Source of the DNA: Acinetobacter marinus
Lineage (GTDB): Bacteria > Pseudomonadota > Gammaproteobacteria > Pseudomonadales > Moraxellaceae
Direction: 5' to 3'
NCBI RefSeq assembly: GCF_900096915.1
Contig: NZ_FMYK01000004.1
Coordinates: 62,001 to 126,000, forward strand
DNA: 64,000 nucleotides
Part shown: positions 52,896-61,818 of the stretch, piece after piece
How positions within the stretch are numbered: position 1 is the first letter of the stretch
Layout of the letters: each line of letters starts with the position of its first letter
Notes under the pieces: model-generated
The model's input: the letters and a program-made list of their open reading frames with translations, nothing else
The model's database searches: none
Told to the model about the DNA's origin: nothing
Translations under genes and position numbers: made by a program

Positions 52896-52962
52896 ATGAT
52901 TCCCCATGTTAGCATGATCAAAATAAAACCACACCATGCTAAAAATGCCGTGTTGCAGATAC

Positions 52963-52991
52963 ATGACTTTTTGGTGACAAAATCATGACAA
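52963..52991 (-). promoter_or_regulatory. Triple Pho-box-like site upstream of the choice-of-anchor I gene
   Basis: On the minus strand three heptamers, TTGTCAT, TTGTCAC and AAGTCAT, occur at a strict 11-base period with 4-base AT-rich spacers, 68 bases before the start codon. This is the PhoB direct-repeat arrangement. Confidence 0.75.
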
Positions 52992-53104
52992 TCTGACGCA
53001 ACTAACCTGAATTTGCCGATCGCTACATTCAGCGCATGGAGATTGTGCGTGTTGCAGGTTAAACTCAACGCAGAAAACACGATCCACGTTGATTTGAAGC
53101 CTCT

Positions 53105-54535
53105 ATGTCGATTCCCAGCGCTAGTCCAAGCTCCGTCCATGAAAACCAAGTTGCGCCCGAATATCGGGTGATCTTGTGGTTGGCTGCGCTGGGATTTTTT
53201 ATGCAGGCGCTGGATGCGACCATTGTCAATACCGCATTGCCAAGTATTGCTTATAGCCTAAATGTTGATCCGTTGCAGATGCACAATGTGGTGATTGCCT
53301 ATGTGTTGATGGTGGCGGTCTTTATCCCGATTAGTGGTTGGTTAGCGGATCGTTTTGGTCTTCGCAATGTCTATGTGGCGGCAATTGCGATTTTTACCCT
53401 AGCCTCACTGGGCTGTGCTTTATCACAAAATTATACCCAATTGATTGTTGGGCGGATTTTTCAGGGCATTGGCGGGGCATTTTTATTACCCGTTGGGCGA
53501 CTGGCTTTACTACGAATTTTACCGAGAAATCAATTCCTTGCAGCGATGAGCTTTATTTCGATTCCAGGTCTGGTCGGTCCATTGATTGGTCCAACCTTGG
53601 GTGGATTCATGGTGGAATATGCCACATGGCATTGGATCTTTTTGATCAATCTGCCAATCGGTATTTTGGGTTTAATCTTTACCTGTACCCACATGCCCAA
53701 TGCAAAACTGGACAATTTACCTCGCTTTGATGCGCTTGGTTTTGTCTATCTGATCATGATGATGGTGGCGCTGACTTTTGGTTTGGAGCGCTTTTCACAA
53801 GGTGGTTGGTCGTTATTGGCGGTACTGAGTATTTTGGCTTTGGGTGTATTGGCGGGCGTGATTTATGCGTGGCATGCACGGCGAGACAGCAGGGCAGTAT
53901 TTCGAGCGGATTTATTTGTTGATCTGCGTTTTCGTATTGGCATTTTGGGCAATATTTTTACTCGACTTGGCAGTGCCAGCATGCCGTTTATCCTGCCATT
54001 GATGATGCAATTGGCAATGGGCTTTAGTCCGCTCCATGCGGGTTTGATGATGGTGCCGTTGGTTTTTGGCTCGATTTTGATTAAAAATTTTGCCACAAAG
54101 ATGATTCAGCGTTTTGGCTATTATCGGGTGTTGTTGGTCAATACGGTTTTGGTTGGGCTCGGCATTATGAGTTTTGCCCTGTTAGATGCGCATCCCAATA
54201 TCTATACGCAATGCTTGCATTTATTTGCCTTTGGCTGTGTCAACTCGATGCAGTTCACTGCCATGAATACCTTGACTTTAAAGGATTTGAGCAAAGCGCA
54301 GGCAGCGAATGGCAACAGTCTGCTGTCGATGGTGATCAATGTCTGTATGAGTATGGGTGTGGCGTTAGTTGGCGTGCTATTGCATTTGTTTGAAAAAATC
54401 GGTGTCGGACAGCCGACGATTTGGTCGTTTCAGCACACCTTTATCATCTTGGGTGCGATCACGGTGCTGGCAAGTGTGGTGTTTCGACAGCTACGACAAT
54501 TTCAACAACAACCCGCCATCTCCACTTCGGAGTAA
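53105..54535 (+). CDS. MFS transporter, DHA2 family (MdtD-like)
   Basis: A 476-residue transporter with about 14 membrane segments. Motif C-like LDATIVNTALPSIA in the first segment, motif A GWLADRFGLRNVY and the GPLIGPTLGGFM stretch place it in the 14-TM drug:H+ antiporter family, near E. coli MdtD. The substrate is unknown. The ATG at 53105 has only a weak ribosome site. It is followed eight bases later by a GH25 gene on the same strand, suggesting joint transcription. Confidence 0.9.
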   Translation: MSIPSASPSSVHENQVAPEYRVILWLAALGFFMQALDATIVNTALPSIAYSLNVDPLQMHNVVIAYVLMVAVFIPISGWLADRFGLRNVYVAAIAIFTLASLGCALSQNYTQLIVGRIFQGIGGAFLLPVGRLALLRILPRNQFLAAMSFISIPGLVGPLIGPTLGGFMVEYATWHWIFLINLPIGILGLIFTCTHMPNAKLDNLPRFDALGFVYLIMMMVALTFGLERFSQGGWSLLAVLSILALGVLAGVIYAWHARRDSRAVFRADLFVDLRFRIGILGNIFTRLGSASMPFILPLMMQLAMGFSPLHAGLMMVPLVFGSILIKNFATKMIQRFGYYRVLLVNTVLVGLGIMSFALLDAHPNIYTQCLHLFAFGCVNSMQFTAMNTLTLKDLSKAQAANGNSLLSMVINVCMSMGVALVGVLLHLFEKIGVGQPTIWSFQHTFIILGAITVLASVVFRQLRQFQQQPAISTSE

Positions 54536-54543
54536 CGCATCCG

Positions 54544-55347
54544 ATGGCAAAACGCAGAAAAAAATCGAAACGCATTGGCTTTAAACTGTCACAATGGCTA
54601 AACAACAACAGCAAACGGAGCGTGCTGATCATGATTATTGTATTGTTGATGCTGACCGCAAGTGGTGGTTTGCTGTTTCATTATTTTGAAAATCCGCAAA
54701 AGTTTGAAGAATATGCGGTGCACGGCTTTGATGTGTCGCATCATCAAGGTGAGATTGACTGGAAAAAAATTGATAAAAAATATCAATTTGTCTTTATCAA
54801 AGCGACTGAAGGCGGCGATTTCAAAGATCCACGATTTTTAAACAACTGGCAAAATGCCAAAGATTCAGGTTTAAAAGTCGGTGCGTATCATTTTTTCCGC
54901 AATTGTAAAACAGGCATGGAACAAGCCAAAAACTATATCGAAGCCGTACCAAAACAAGCGGACAGTTTACCACCTGTGATGGATTTAGAATTTCAATGGA
55001 ATTGTCCTGATGTCACTGCAGAACAGTTGCAAGCGGAAATTGCCACGATGGCGAAGCAACTCGAAACACATTATGGCAAAAAACCGATTTTCTATACCAC
55101 ACCGAACTATTATCAAAGTTATATCAAAGGTAAATTTGATGATCATGTGCTATGGATTCAGGACTTAAACAATCCACCGCCACGCTTCGATCAACGTCCT
55201 TGGCTATTTTGGCAATATACCCAAAAAGGCAAAATCTCAGGCATTGAAAAAGAAGTTGATCTTAACGTATTTCGTGGCGTAACTGATGATTTTGACGTGT
55301 TTTTACAGTCGAATGGCACGGTCGAGCCCTATACACCGAAGCAATAA
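54544..55347 (+). CDS. Membrane-anchored GH25 muramidase, copy 1
   Basis: Start at ATG 54544, eight bases after the MFS stop, with CGGAG upstream. The 267-residue protein has a very basic N-terminus (MAKRRKKSKRIGFK), one membrane segment (about 26-46) and a GH25 domain from about 59. The GH25 domain has GFDVSHHQGEIDW, FVFIKATEGGDFKDPRF, GAYHFFRNCKTG, MDLEFQWNC and a final WLFWQYTQKGK...DLN. The Asp of GFDVSHH and the Asp-x-Glu of MDLEF are the catalytic acids. It should cut the glycan of peptidoglycan from the periplasmic side of the inner membrane. Confidence 0.92.
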   Translation: MAKRRKKSKRIGFKLSQWLNNNSKRSVLIMIIVLLMLTASGGLLFHYFENPQKFEEYAVHGFDVSHHQGEIDWKKIDKKYQFVFIKATEGGDFKDPRFLNNWQNAKDSGLKVGAYHFFRNCKTGMEQAKNYIEAVPKQADSLPPVMDLEFQWNCPDVTAEQLQAEIATMAKQLETHYGKKPIFYTTPNYYQSYIKGKFDDHVLWIQDLNNPPPRFDQRPWLFWQYTQKGKISGIEKEVDLNVFRGVTDDFDVFLQSNGTVEPYTPKQ

Positions 55348-55468
55348 TCGCATGCATGGTCAGTTGTTAGTCCAAGACTTCATCTAATCTTCCAATAGAC
55401 TTCAAATGAATTTCAAATGGACTTCACCGTAAATTTTCAACGCTGATTTATGCTACCGACATGCTCGG

Positions 55469-56218
55469 ATGATGAGAAACTCTATGAATGTATTGCGAAG
55501 ATGGTGGTGGTTGATTTTGATGCTCATGGTTGCCGTGGCAACCAGTTTTTATTGTGCATTTCAGTGGGGTTTTCTACGCTTTAATTATCCAGATCAGGCG
55601 GTTTATCCCGTACAGGGTTTGGATGTCTCACATCATCAAGGGGAGATTGACTGGCAGGCGATCAATGCACAAGCTGATCAGCCAAAATATCGATTCGTTT
55701 TTATTAAAGCGACCGAAGGCGGTGATTTCAAAGATCCTCGTTTTGTACGGAATTGGGAAAGTGCGAAAAATGCAGGTTTCAAAGTTGGCGCCTATCATTT
55801 TTATCGCAACTGCAAATCAGGACGGGAACAAGCGCAGAACTTTATCGATAGTGTGCCAAAGCAAACAGACAGTTTGCCACCTGTGATAGATTTAGAGTTT
55901 ATGGGCAATTGCGAAAATGATTTAACCACCGCACAGTTGCAAGCTGAAATTCGGAGTATGGCAGTCGCTTTAGAACAACATTATCAGCAGAAGCCGATTT
56001 TCTATGTGACGCAAGACTATTATGCGATGTATTTGCAACAGGGCTTTGAAGAATATCCGCTGTGGTATCGTGATATTTTTCAACGTCCGAAGATCGCTGC
56101 GGGTCGTCCGTGGTTATTTTGGCAATATAGTCATCGTGGGCGGGTCAATGGGATTGATGGCGTGGTGGACTTAAATACATTTAACGGTTCAGTTGCCGAC
56201 TTTGAAGCACGTTTTTAA
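55469..56218 (+). CDS. Membrane-anchored GH25 muramidase, copy 2
   Basis: A 249-residue paralog of the preceding gene, with the same order of motifs: GLDVSHHQGEIDW, FVFIKATEGGDFKDPRF, GAYHFYRNCKSG, IDLEFMGNC and WLFWQYSHRG...DLN. A Trp/Leu-rich membrane segment lies near the N-terminus. The start is uncertain: ATG at 55469 gives the longest form, and ATG at 55484 has GAGAAAC at better distance. It lies 121 bases after copy 1 on the same strand. The gap has three short GACTTCA-like repeats. Confidence 0.9.
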   Translation: MMRNSMNVLRRWWWLILMLMVAVATSFYCAFQWGFLRFNYPDQAVYPVQGLDVSHHQGEIDWQAINAQADQPKYRFVFIKATEGGDFKDPRFVRNWESAKNAGFKVGAYHFYRNCKSGREQAQNFIDSVPKQTDSLPPVIDLEFMGNCENDLTTAQLQAEIRSMAVALEQHYQQKPIFYVTQDYYAMYLQQGFEEYPLWYRDIFQRPKIAAGRPWLFWQYSHRGRVNGIDGVVDLNTFNGSVADFEARF

Positions 56219-56359
56219 GCAGATGATTTAAGTAAATGACCTAAGCAAATGATCTAAAAAAAATCTGCACATAAAAAATAGCACAATCTGCTACGCATTT
56301 GTTTTACATCTCTCACGGGTTAAACTAAAGCCGTGAGATCATTTTGGTAACTTATTTCG

Positions 56360-57430
56360 ATGTCAGAGCCTGCGTTACGCAAAATTATTCATATCGACAT
56401 GGATGCGTTCTATGCATCTGTGGAGTTGCGGGATCGCCCAGATTTGCGGGGTTTACCGATGATCGTGGCACATGATCATCCACGTTCGGTGGTGACCACA
56501 GCGACCTATGAGGCTAGGCAGTTTGGCTTACGTTCGGCGATGTCAGTGGCATTGGCAAAAAAGAAATGCCCGCAAGTAGTTTGTATCGAGCCTGACTTTT
56601 CCAAATACAAGGCGGTATCACAGCAGTTGCATCAAATCTTTCGTCAATATACCGACCTGATCGAACCGCTGTCCTTAGATGAAGCCTACCTTGACGTGAC
56701 GCAGAATTTTAAACAGCTTGCTTCAGCGACAGCCGTCGCAGAGCATATCCGAGCGGATATTTTTCGGGAAACTGGACTGACCGCATCGGCTGGTGTTGCA
56801 CCGAATAAATTCTTGGCGAAAATCGCATCAGACTGGAACAAACCTGATGGCTTGTGCGTGGTCAAACCGCATCAAGTTCAGCAATTCATCCAACAACTTG
56901 CTTTAGAAAAACTGCCTGGGGTCGGGAAAGTCACCTTACAAAAAATGCACGCCTTGTCATGGCATAGCATTGCGGATATTCAAGCGATTGAAGAAGCAGA
57001 ATTGATTCACCATTTTGGAAAATTTGGGCGACAGTTGTTTCTGTATGCGCAGGGTATAGACCACCGTAAAGTGCAACATCAACGAGAACGTCAGCAGATT
57101 TCCAAAGAAATTACCTTTGAAAAAGACTATTTTTTAAATGACATTGCTGAAAAATGGCAACCGCTGATTGAACGTGTTTGGCAACAACTTCAGCAGAAAA
57201 AAATGTGCGCCCGAGGCGTACAAATCAAACTGAAAACCGCCGACTTTAAAGTCTTGCAACACAGTCGCTCCTTTGCACAGCCCTTGCATCATCTCGATGA
57301 ATGTAGGCAGGCAGTTGCTCAGTTATTAGCAGAGTTTAATGTTGATCGTGCGTTGCAATTTCGCTTGATTGGTGTTGGGGTGTTTGCATTAGAGGATGCC
57401 AGTGAGCAAGTACAGTTGTCGTTGATCTAA
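56360..57430 (+). CDS. dinB: DNA polymerase IV
   Basis: A 356-residue Y-family polymerase. Catalytic acids are D13 in HIDMDAFYASVE and D107-E108 in SLDEAYLD; GVAPNKFLAKIASD, the helix-hairpin-helix LPGVGKVTLQKM and the little-finger domain complete it. It performs error-prone translesion synthesis. The usual clamp-binding C-terminal peptide is not obvious (ends EQVQLSLI, which resembles QL(S/D)LF-type motifs). I see no LexA box upstream, in line with the absence of classical LexA from Acinetobacter. Confidence 0.96.
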   Translation: MSEPALRKIIHIDMDAFYASVELRDRPDLRGLPMIVAHDHPRSVVTTATYEARQFGLRSAMSVALAKKKCPQVVCIEPDFSKYKAVSQQLHQIFRQYTDLIEPLSLDEAYLDVTQNFKQLASATAVAEHIRADIFRETGLTASAGVAPNKFLAKIASDWNKPDGLCVVKPHQVQQFIQQLALEKLPGVGKVTLQKMHALSWHSIADIQAIEEAELIHHFGKFGRQLFLYAQGIDHRKVQHQRERQQISKEITFEKDYFLNDIAEKWQPLIERVWQQLQQKKMCARGVQIKLKTADFKVLQHSRSFAQPLHHLDECRQAVAQLLAEFNVDRALQFRLIGVGVFALEDASEQVQLSLI

Positions 57431-57523
57431 ACAGAATATTTTCAAAAATCCTAAAAAAATTAGTCGATCAGCCAGCAAGATTTTGTTAGTTTGAGTCAAG
57501 CACACAAATATCTCTTGTTAAAT

Positions 57524-58444
57524 ATGTCAGCCATTCGCTTTAAAACTTTTAATTCCACGTTCACCGCAAATCAGCACAATTTTGATGTGATTGAAATTGA
57601 GAATGGCTTTTGTCGGGCGGTGATTGCTCGGCAAGGTGCGCAAATTTTAAGTTTTGAACGCAAAATGAATAATGCAGAAACAGATGCTGTCGATAGTAAG
57701 TCGTTGCTGTGGTGTTCCGAATTATCATTGCAGCAATTCTTAGATGACTTGAAAAGTGATCGTAAAACCAAAGCCATTCGTGGAGGGATTCCGCTGTGCT
57801 TTCCGTGGTTTGGCGGACATCCGACTGATGCAAAATTACCAGCGCATGGTTTTGCACGGACGCAACTGTGGAATTTAACATCAGTCGATGAGTCTGCTCA
57901 AGGACATCAATTGCTTTTTACCTTAGAAAATAATTCGGTGACTGAGGCAGTTTGGCAACATCCATTTTGCTTAACATTGCGTATCAGCTGTGGTAAGCAG
58001 TTGCGTATGGCGTTGGCGATTGAAAACAAAGGGGATACGGCATTTGACTGTGAATTTGCTTGGCACAGTTATTTTCCTGTGAATGCAATTGAAAATGCTC
58101 GAATTGATGGTTTGCAAGGTAAAAAGTTTTTAGACCAATTAACGAATCAAACATATGTACAAGAGCATGTGCAGATTATATTTGATCAAGAAACAGATCG
58201 AATTTATCAAGATGTTGACGGGCATTATTTGATTCAAGATGAGCGTCAGCAGATTAAAATTGATACCAATCACTGTCAAAGTGCGATCGTCTGGAATCCG
58301 TGGATTGAAAAAACTAAACGCTTGGGCGATGTTGATGCGCAGGCTTGGCGAGATTTTGTTTGTTTAGAATGTGCTAATGTGCGAGAACATCGCCTGCATA
58401 TCGAAGCTGGTGCGAGCGCTGAATTTTCGATGACGATTGCTTAA
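57524..58444 (+). CDS. Aldose 1-epimerase-like D-hexose-6-phosphate mutarotase
   Basis: The ATG at 57524 (MSAIRFKTFNSTF) is preferred to a TTG 33 bases earlier; neither has a strong ribosome site. The 306-residue protein has the YeaD-type galactose-mutarotase fold with IRGGIPLCFPWFGGHP, LPAHGFART (His), FAWHSYFPV (His) and the late ECANV segment (Glu). It probably interconverts anomers of glucose-6-phosphate or similar sugar phosphates in the cytoplasm. Confidence 0.9.
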   Translation: MSAIRFKTFNSTFTANQHNFDVIEIENGFCRAVIARQGAQILSFERKMNNAETDAVDSKSLLWCSELSLQQFLDDLKSDRKTKAIRGGIPLCFPWFGGHPTDAKLPAHGFARTQLWNLTSVDESAQGHQLLFTLENNSVTEAVWQHPFCLTLRISCGKQLRMALAIENKGDTAFDCEFAWHSYFPVNAIENARIDGLQGKKFLDQLTNQTYVQEHVQIIFDQETDRIYQDVDGHYLIQDERQQIKIDTNHCQSAIVWNPWIEKTKRLGDVDAQAWRDFVCLECANVREHRLHIEAGASAEFSMTIA

Positions 58445-58667
58445 AAAAACGTCCTACGCCTCATGTACTTATAGCCACTTATTATGGCTACTTACAATGT
58501 AATCATATTAAATTCTCATCACAGCGTTGTAAAAATAGGGCTAGCGCTCGTGCGGTAATTTTGCATAATTGCACCTTTCATCGGTCTTGATCGTTTTGGG
58601 AAAGACTGCACGACGAGCCACATTTGAGTGTAATCATATTGCACACTCAATCAGCTAGAGTAAGCGT

Positions 58668-59246
58668 ATGGACAATCATTCGACAGCAAGTAACTCACAA
58701 AGTAACTCACAATATTATACCCGAACGGCGCAAGTGCTACATTGGGTGATGGCGCTGATCTTTATCGTTGCTTGGGGTATTGGTTTTTATAGTGGCAATT
58801 TCTTGAGCTATGACGTCGATGGCAGTTTTAAAGGCGATGTGATTACCTTGCATAAAAATATTGCCACCACGATTATTTTTCTGGTGCTGATTCGCATCTT
58901 TTGGCGTTATACCCATCCTGCGCCGAAGCTCCCTGATACCATGTCGCCATTGATGCAAAAACTGGCGCATGTTGGGCATTTGATGTTGTATCTGATCTTG
59001 CTGGCATTGCCGATTACAGGCTGTTTGTTTAGCTGGAGTGCAGGGCATCCTGCACCTGTATTGTATCTTTTTGAGATTCCTCGACTCGTACAAGACAATC
59101 CTGAACTCTTGGCGATTGTGAAACCGATTCATATCTATTTATCGTGGTTTGCTGGCTTGCTCATCGTGGGGCATGCAGCGGCAGCATTGAAACATCACTT
59201 TATCGATGGTGATCATGTCTTGCGTAGTATGTTGAAACAGCGTTAA
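58668..59246 (+). CDS. Cytochrome b561
   Basis: A 192-residue membrane protein with four segments and the histidines expected for two haems: H25 (VLHWVMAL), HKNIATT, HVGHLMLY and later KPIHIYLSW / VGHAAAALKHH. The family passes electrons from quinol or superoxide at the inner membrane. A Ser/Asn/Gln stretch (STASNSQSNSQ) opens the protein. It is monocistronic, with a terminator downstream. The upstream 223 bases show no clear regulatory signal. Confidence 0.93.
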   Translation: MDNHSTASNSQSNSQYYTRTAQVLHWVMALIFIVAWGIGFYSGNFLSYDVDGSFKGDVITLHKNIATTIIFLVLIRIFWRYTHPAPKLPDTMSPLMQKLAHVGHLMLYLILLALPITGCLFSWSAGHPAPVLYLFEIPRLVQDNPELLAIVKPIHIYLSWFAGLLIVGHAAAALKHHFIDGDHVLRSMLKQR

Positions 59247-59314
59247 ACCTTGATGGTTGTGACCCTTCGCAGATGAAGAGTGGTAATTATTGGTCATTTC
59301 AAAAGACCATCCCT

Positions 59315-59345
59315 AAGATCAACCTAAGTGTTGATCTTTTTTTGG
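59315..59345 (+). terminator. Terminator after cytochrome b561
   Basis: AAGATCAAC, loop CTAAGT and GTTGATCTT are followed by a T-run. Confidence 0.85.
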
Positions 59346-59503
59346 TGTGTGAGGTCAATCAACATCAAAATTTCAAATTTTTCTGCCGAAGATAATCGCT
59401 GGATATGACATCGTGATGAATCGCTCAAATGACACTGGAATATTTTGTTGCAGAAAATTTTTGGCTGAAATCAATTGTTGATATCCATTTGCATATTTTA
59501 TCG

Positions 59504-59531
59504 TTGACAAGTGTTTTGCAAGGAGTATAAC
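59504..59531 (+). promoter_or_regulatory. Promoter of the hpf-like gene
   Basis: A consensus TTGACA (59504-59509) and TATAAC (59526-59531) are 16 bases apart. This implies a leader of about 205 bases. It lies in the 498-base gap 59247-59744, which otherwise holds the cytochrome terminator and three palindromic sites. Confidence 0.75.
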
Positions 59532-59630
59532 TAAAGAAGTGCAGTAAAAAATAATTGCCTTGCAAGGAGAAATTGGACTGTGATGTGACGCTAGGGAATG
59601 CGTGAAATATTGCGGTAACACCTTGCAAAC
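59514..59630. promoter_or_regulatory. Three CCTTGCAAGG-like palindromes around the hpf promoter
   Basis: CCTTGCAAGG at 59558-59567 is a perfect palindrome. TTTTGCAAGG (59514-59523) lies in the promoter spacer and CCTTGCAAAC (59621-59630) in the leader. Such placement suggests a repressor that senses growth or metabolic state; the protein is unknown. Confidence 0.55.
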
Positions 59631-59744
59631 GCTATGAAATATATCGTAGCAGCTATTTACACTTTACTGACATACAACGCAACATCTTTGGCGCAAGCTG
59701 AAATTTCAGTATCGTCAATCGTCAACGAGAGAGGGAAGATATTT

Positions 59745-60089
59745 ATGAATATTGAAATCCGTACCGATAAGAATATCCATGGTAGTGATCGTTTAATCGA
59801 TTATGTGCGCACAGAATTAAAACAACAATTTCAACGCTACAGTGAAAAAATCACCCATTTTGAAGTGCATCTCAGCGACATTAACGGCGATCGAGGCGGT
59901 GAACTCGATAAGCGCTGTATGATTGAGGCGCGTCCAGCAGGATCTAAGCCTGTTGCAGTCACCCATAAAGCAGATAATATCGACCTTGCGATTCATGGTG
60001 CGATTGAAAAATTAAAACGCTCATTCGAGCATGCTTTGGGCAAAAATGATCATGGTCGTGGCACTCGTCCAGATTGGTCTGAAGCATAA
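59745..60089 (+). CDS. Ribosome hibernation promoting factor/RaiA-like protein
   Basis: The ATG at 59745 has GAGGGAAG upstream and gives 114 residues (MNIEIRTDKNIHGSDRLIDYV) with the S30EA/HPF short-form pattern: ELKQQFQRYSEKITHFEVHLSDING, CMIEARPAG, KADNIDLAIHGAIEKLKRSFEH. Short HPF binds the 30S decoding centre in slow growth and supports dimerisation or inactivation. The frame is open upstream to 59634 and there resembles a signal peptide, but a cytoplasmic HPF needs none. A terminator follows. Confidence 0.88.
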   Translation: MNIEIRTDKNIHGSDRLIDYVRTELKQQFQRYSEKITHFEVHLSDINGDRGGELDKRCMIEARPAGSKPVAVTHKADNIDLAIHGAIEKLKRSFEHALGKNDHGRGTRPDWSEA

Positions 60090-60150
60090 ATTTGGCTTGA
60101 TCTTGTTAGACTGAACAAATTGTAATTAAACGCAATTTTTCTATCTGATC

Positions 60151-60186
60151 AAAACACTTTCCGCTATCATGGAAAGTGTTTTTTTA
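60151..60186 (+). terminator. Terminator after the hpf-like gene
   Basis: AAAACACTTTCC and GGAAAGTGTTTT pair perfectly around an 8-base loop, followed by T's. Confidence 0.92.
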
Positions 60187-60278
60187 TGCCCATCAACATG
60201 CCCATTAAAAGTACATCGGTGATGATTTAGTGCGGTGGATGAGGGTGTTTTGACTATTTTTTGAGATGAGGACGAGTC

Positions 60279-60830
60279 ATGTTGAATAGCGCACAACAAC
60301 AATTAATCGAGGCGATAGAACAGCTCGATCTCGTGCAGGTAGAGCGCTTGCTCGCACATGATCTTGATCCGAATTTTATTGATCCAGAAAAAGGGCCACC
60401 GATTTCAGTATTGTGTGATGGTTTGTTTAAATGGTGGGAAAATATCTGCCAAGCCTATGAAGATCATCAACCACTCTCAGAACAACAAAAAGCTGATAGC
60501 TTGCAGGTGTATTTGGATATTTTAGATCGTTTGATCGAAGCCAAGGCCAATCTCCATCTTTGGGACAGTGAGGAGTTTTATGGACCGCTATGGGATGCCA
60601 CCAGTGCAGCCTGTGTGCCCTTTGTAAAAAAACTACTGGCACAGCATGTCGATCCGAACACTAAAGATGATCAAGATTTGACAATCTTGAGCTCCGTCAG
60701 TGAGTTATGGTTTGATTGTGACTTTGATGAGATCGATTGGGCTGAAGCGCTGCCTGAAGAACAGCAAACACTGAACTTATTGCGTGAAAATGGTGCTAAA
60801 ATGACAAAAGAATTGGAAATCAACACGTGA
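60279..60830 (+). CDS. Ankyrin-repeat-like protein
   Basis: A 183-residue acidic protein with two or three degenerate ankyrin units: LIEAIEQLDLVQVERLLAHDLDPNF near the start, ATSAACVPFVKKLLAQHVDPNTKDDQDLTIL in the middle and ETLNLLRENGAKMT-like sequence at the end. No signal peptide, so cytoplasmic. The partner is unknown. Its stop overlaps the GTG at 60827 of the next gene, so the two may be translationally coupled. Confidence 0.82.
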   Translation: MLNSAQQQLIEAIEQLDLVQVERLLAHDLDPNFIDPEKGPPISVLCDGLFKWWENICQAYEDHQPLSEQQKADSLQVYLDILDRLIEAKANLHLWDSEEFYGPLWDATSAACVPFVKKLLAQHVDPNTKDDQDLTILSSVSELWFDCDFDEIDWAEALPEEQQTLNLLRENGAKMTKELEINT

Positions 60831-60838
60831 AGCAGCGT

Positions 60839-61672
60839 ATGAAAATAGCAAACAATGACATTCTGAAATTCGACACACTGAAATTCGATAGATCAGGTAT
60901 AAAAGCATTCAGCATCAAGACATTGGCATGTGCCACTTTGGCAATGAGTTCATCGCTAGTCTTTGCCGAGAGTTTCACTTTTGATCGTCCAGGTGAAAGT
61001 CTAGGTACAGCGACTGTACCGAAAGGGCATGTCGCTTGGGAGCAATCTTTGCCAAGTGCAAGCTATGATGAATGGCGTGTTGACGGTGAGCAAAATAGTC
61101 AACTGACTTTGCAAGCGGATGCTCTGGTGCGTATCGGCGTGGCGGATGATCTCGAGATCCGTGTCGGTTGGGATGGTCCAGTTTGGCAACGTAACAAAGA
61201 TGGTGCGGATGATCATGATATTGACGGTACTGGCGATGTCACCATTGGTGTGAAAAAAGCCATTGAAACCAATGATGACCGTATGTCTTGGGCAGTGCTC
61301 GCACAAGTCAATCTCGCCAATGGTGATGATGAATTTACCGAAGAAGATGAGATATATTCGGTCGCTTCTGCGATTAGCTATGATTATAGCGACAATATCA
61401 CCACAGGCATCACCATGAAATATGATTACCAAGATGGTGATTTGGCGTGGTCTGCAGTACCAAATATTGGCTATGGCATTACCAAGAATGTTTCTGGTTT
61501 TTCAGAGTTTGTTTATCGCAAGCAAGAAAGTGAACATTATGAGTCGATGGTCAATACAGGTTTGATTTGGATGCTCAATGATCGACTGCAACTTGATGCG
61601 ATGCTGGGCTACAGTTTTAACGAGCAAAATCCGCGCTATCGTGCTGGTTTAGGCTTTGCGTATTTATTCTAA
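60839..61672 (+). CDS. Predicted outer-membrane beta-barrel protein (phenol MetA-pathway type)
   Basis: Two starts are possible: ATG 60839, used here, and GTG 60827, which overlaps the ankyrin stop and has GGAAA upstream. The protein of 277 residues has a signal peptide ending VFA-ES and alternating strands (DDLEIRVGWDGPVW, GDVTIGVKKAIE, TTGITMKYDYQDG). It ends in the aromatic YLF signature of barrel insertion. This matches the transporter-like family PF13557. Substrate and function are unknown. Confidence 0.8.
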   Translation: MKIANNDILKFDTLKFDRSGIKAFSIKTLACATLAMSSSLVFAESFTFDRPGESLGTATVPKGHVAWEQSLPSASYDEWRVDGEQNSQLTLQADALVRIGVADDLEIRVGWDGPVWQRNKDGADDHDIDGTGDVTIGVKKAIETNDDRMSWAVLAQVNLANGDDEFTEEDEIYSVASAISYDYSDNITTGITMKYDYQDGDLAWSAVPNIGYGITKNVSGFSEFVYRKQESEHYESMVNTGLIWMLNDRLQLDAMLGYSFNEQNPRYRAGLGFAYLF

Positions 61673-61818
61673 TCCGTTGCGTTAAATCTTGCTGTGCTAC
61701 GGCTGGTATTGTGTTTTTGCACTGATCTCGTTGCGATGTATAGGTTGAAAAAAGAACATTGATTCTGCATGTTTCAGTGTTCTTTTGCTTTGAGCTAGAT
61801 GGATTTCATTTGAGTTAA

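Noticed and set aside
56219..56359. SOS (LexA) box before dinB
   Set aside because: No CTGT-N8-ACAG palindrome is present.
59634..59744. Signal-peptide-like N-terminal extension of the hpf gene (ends LAQA-EIS)
   Set aside because: A ribosome hibernation factor acts in the cytoplasm, and GAGGGAAG before the ATG at 59745 gives the normal family start. The likeness is probably chance, though it is curious.
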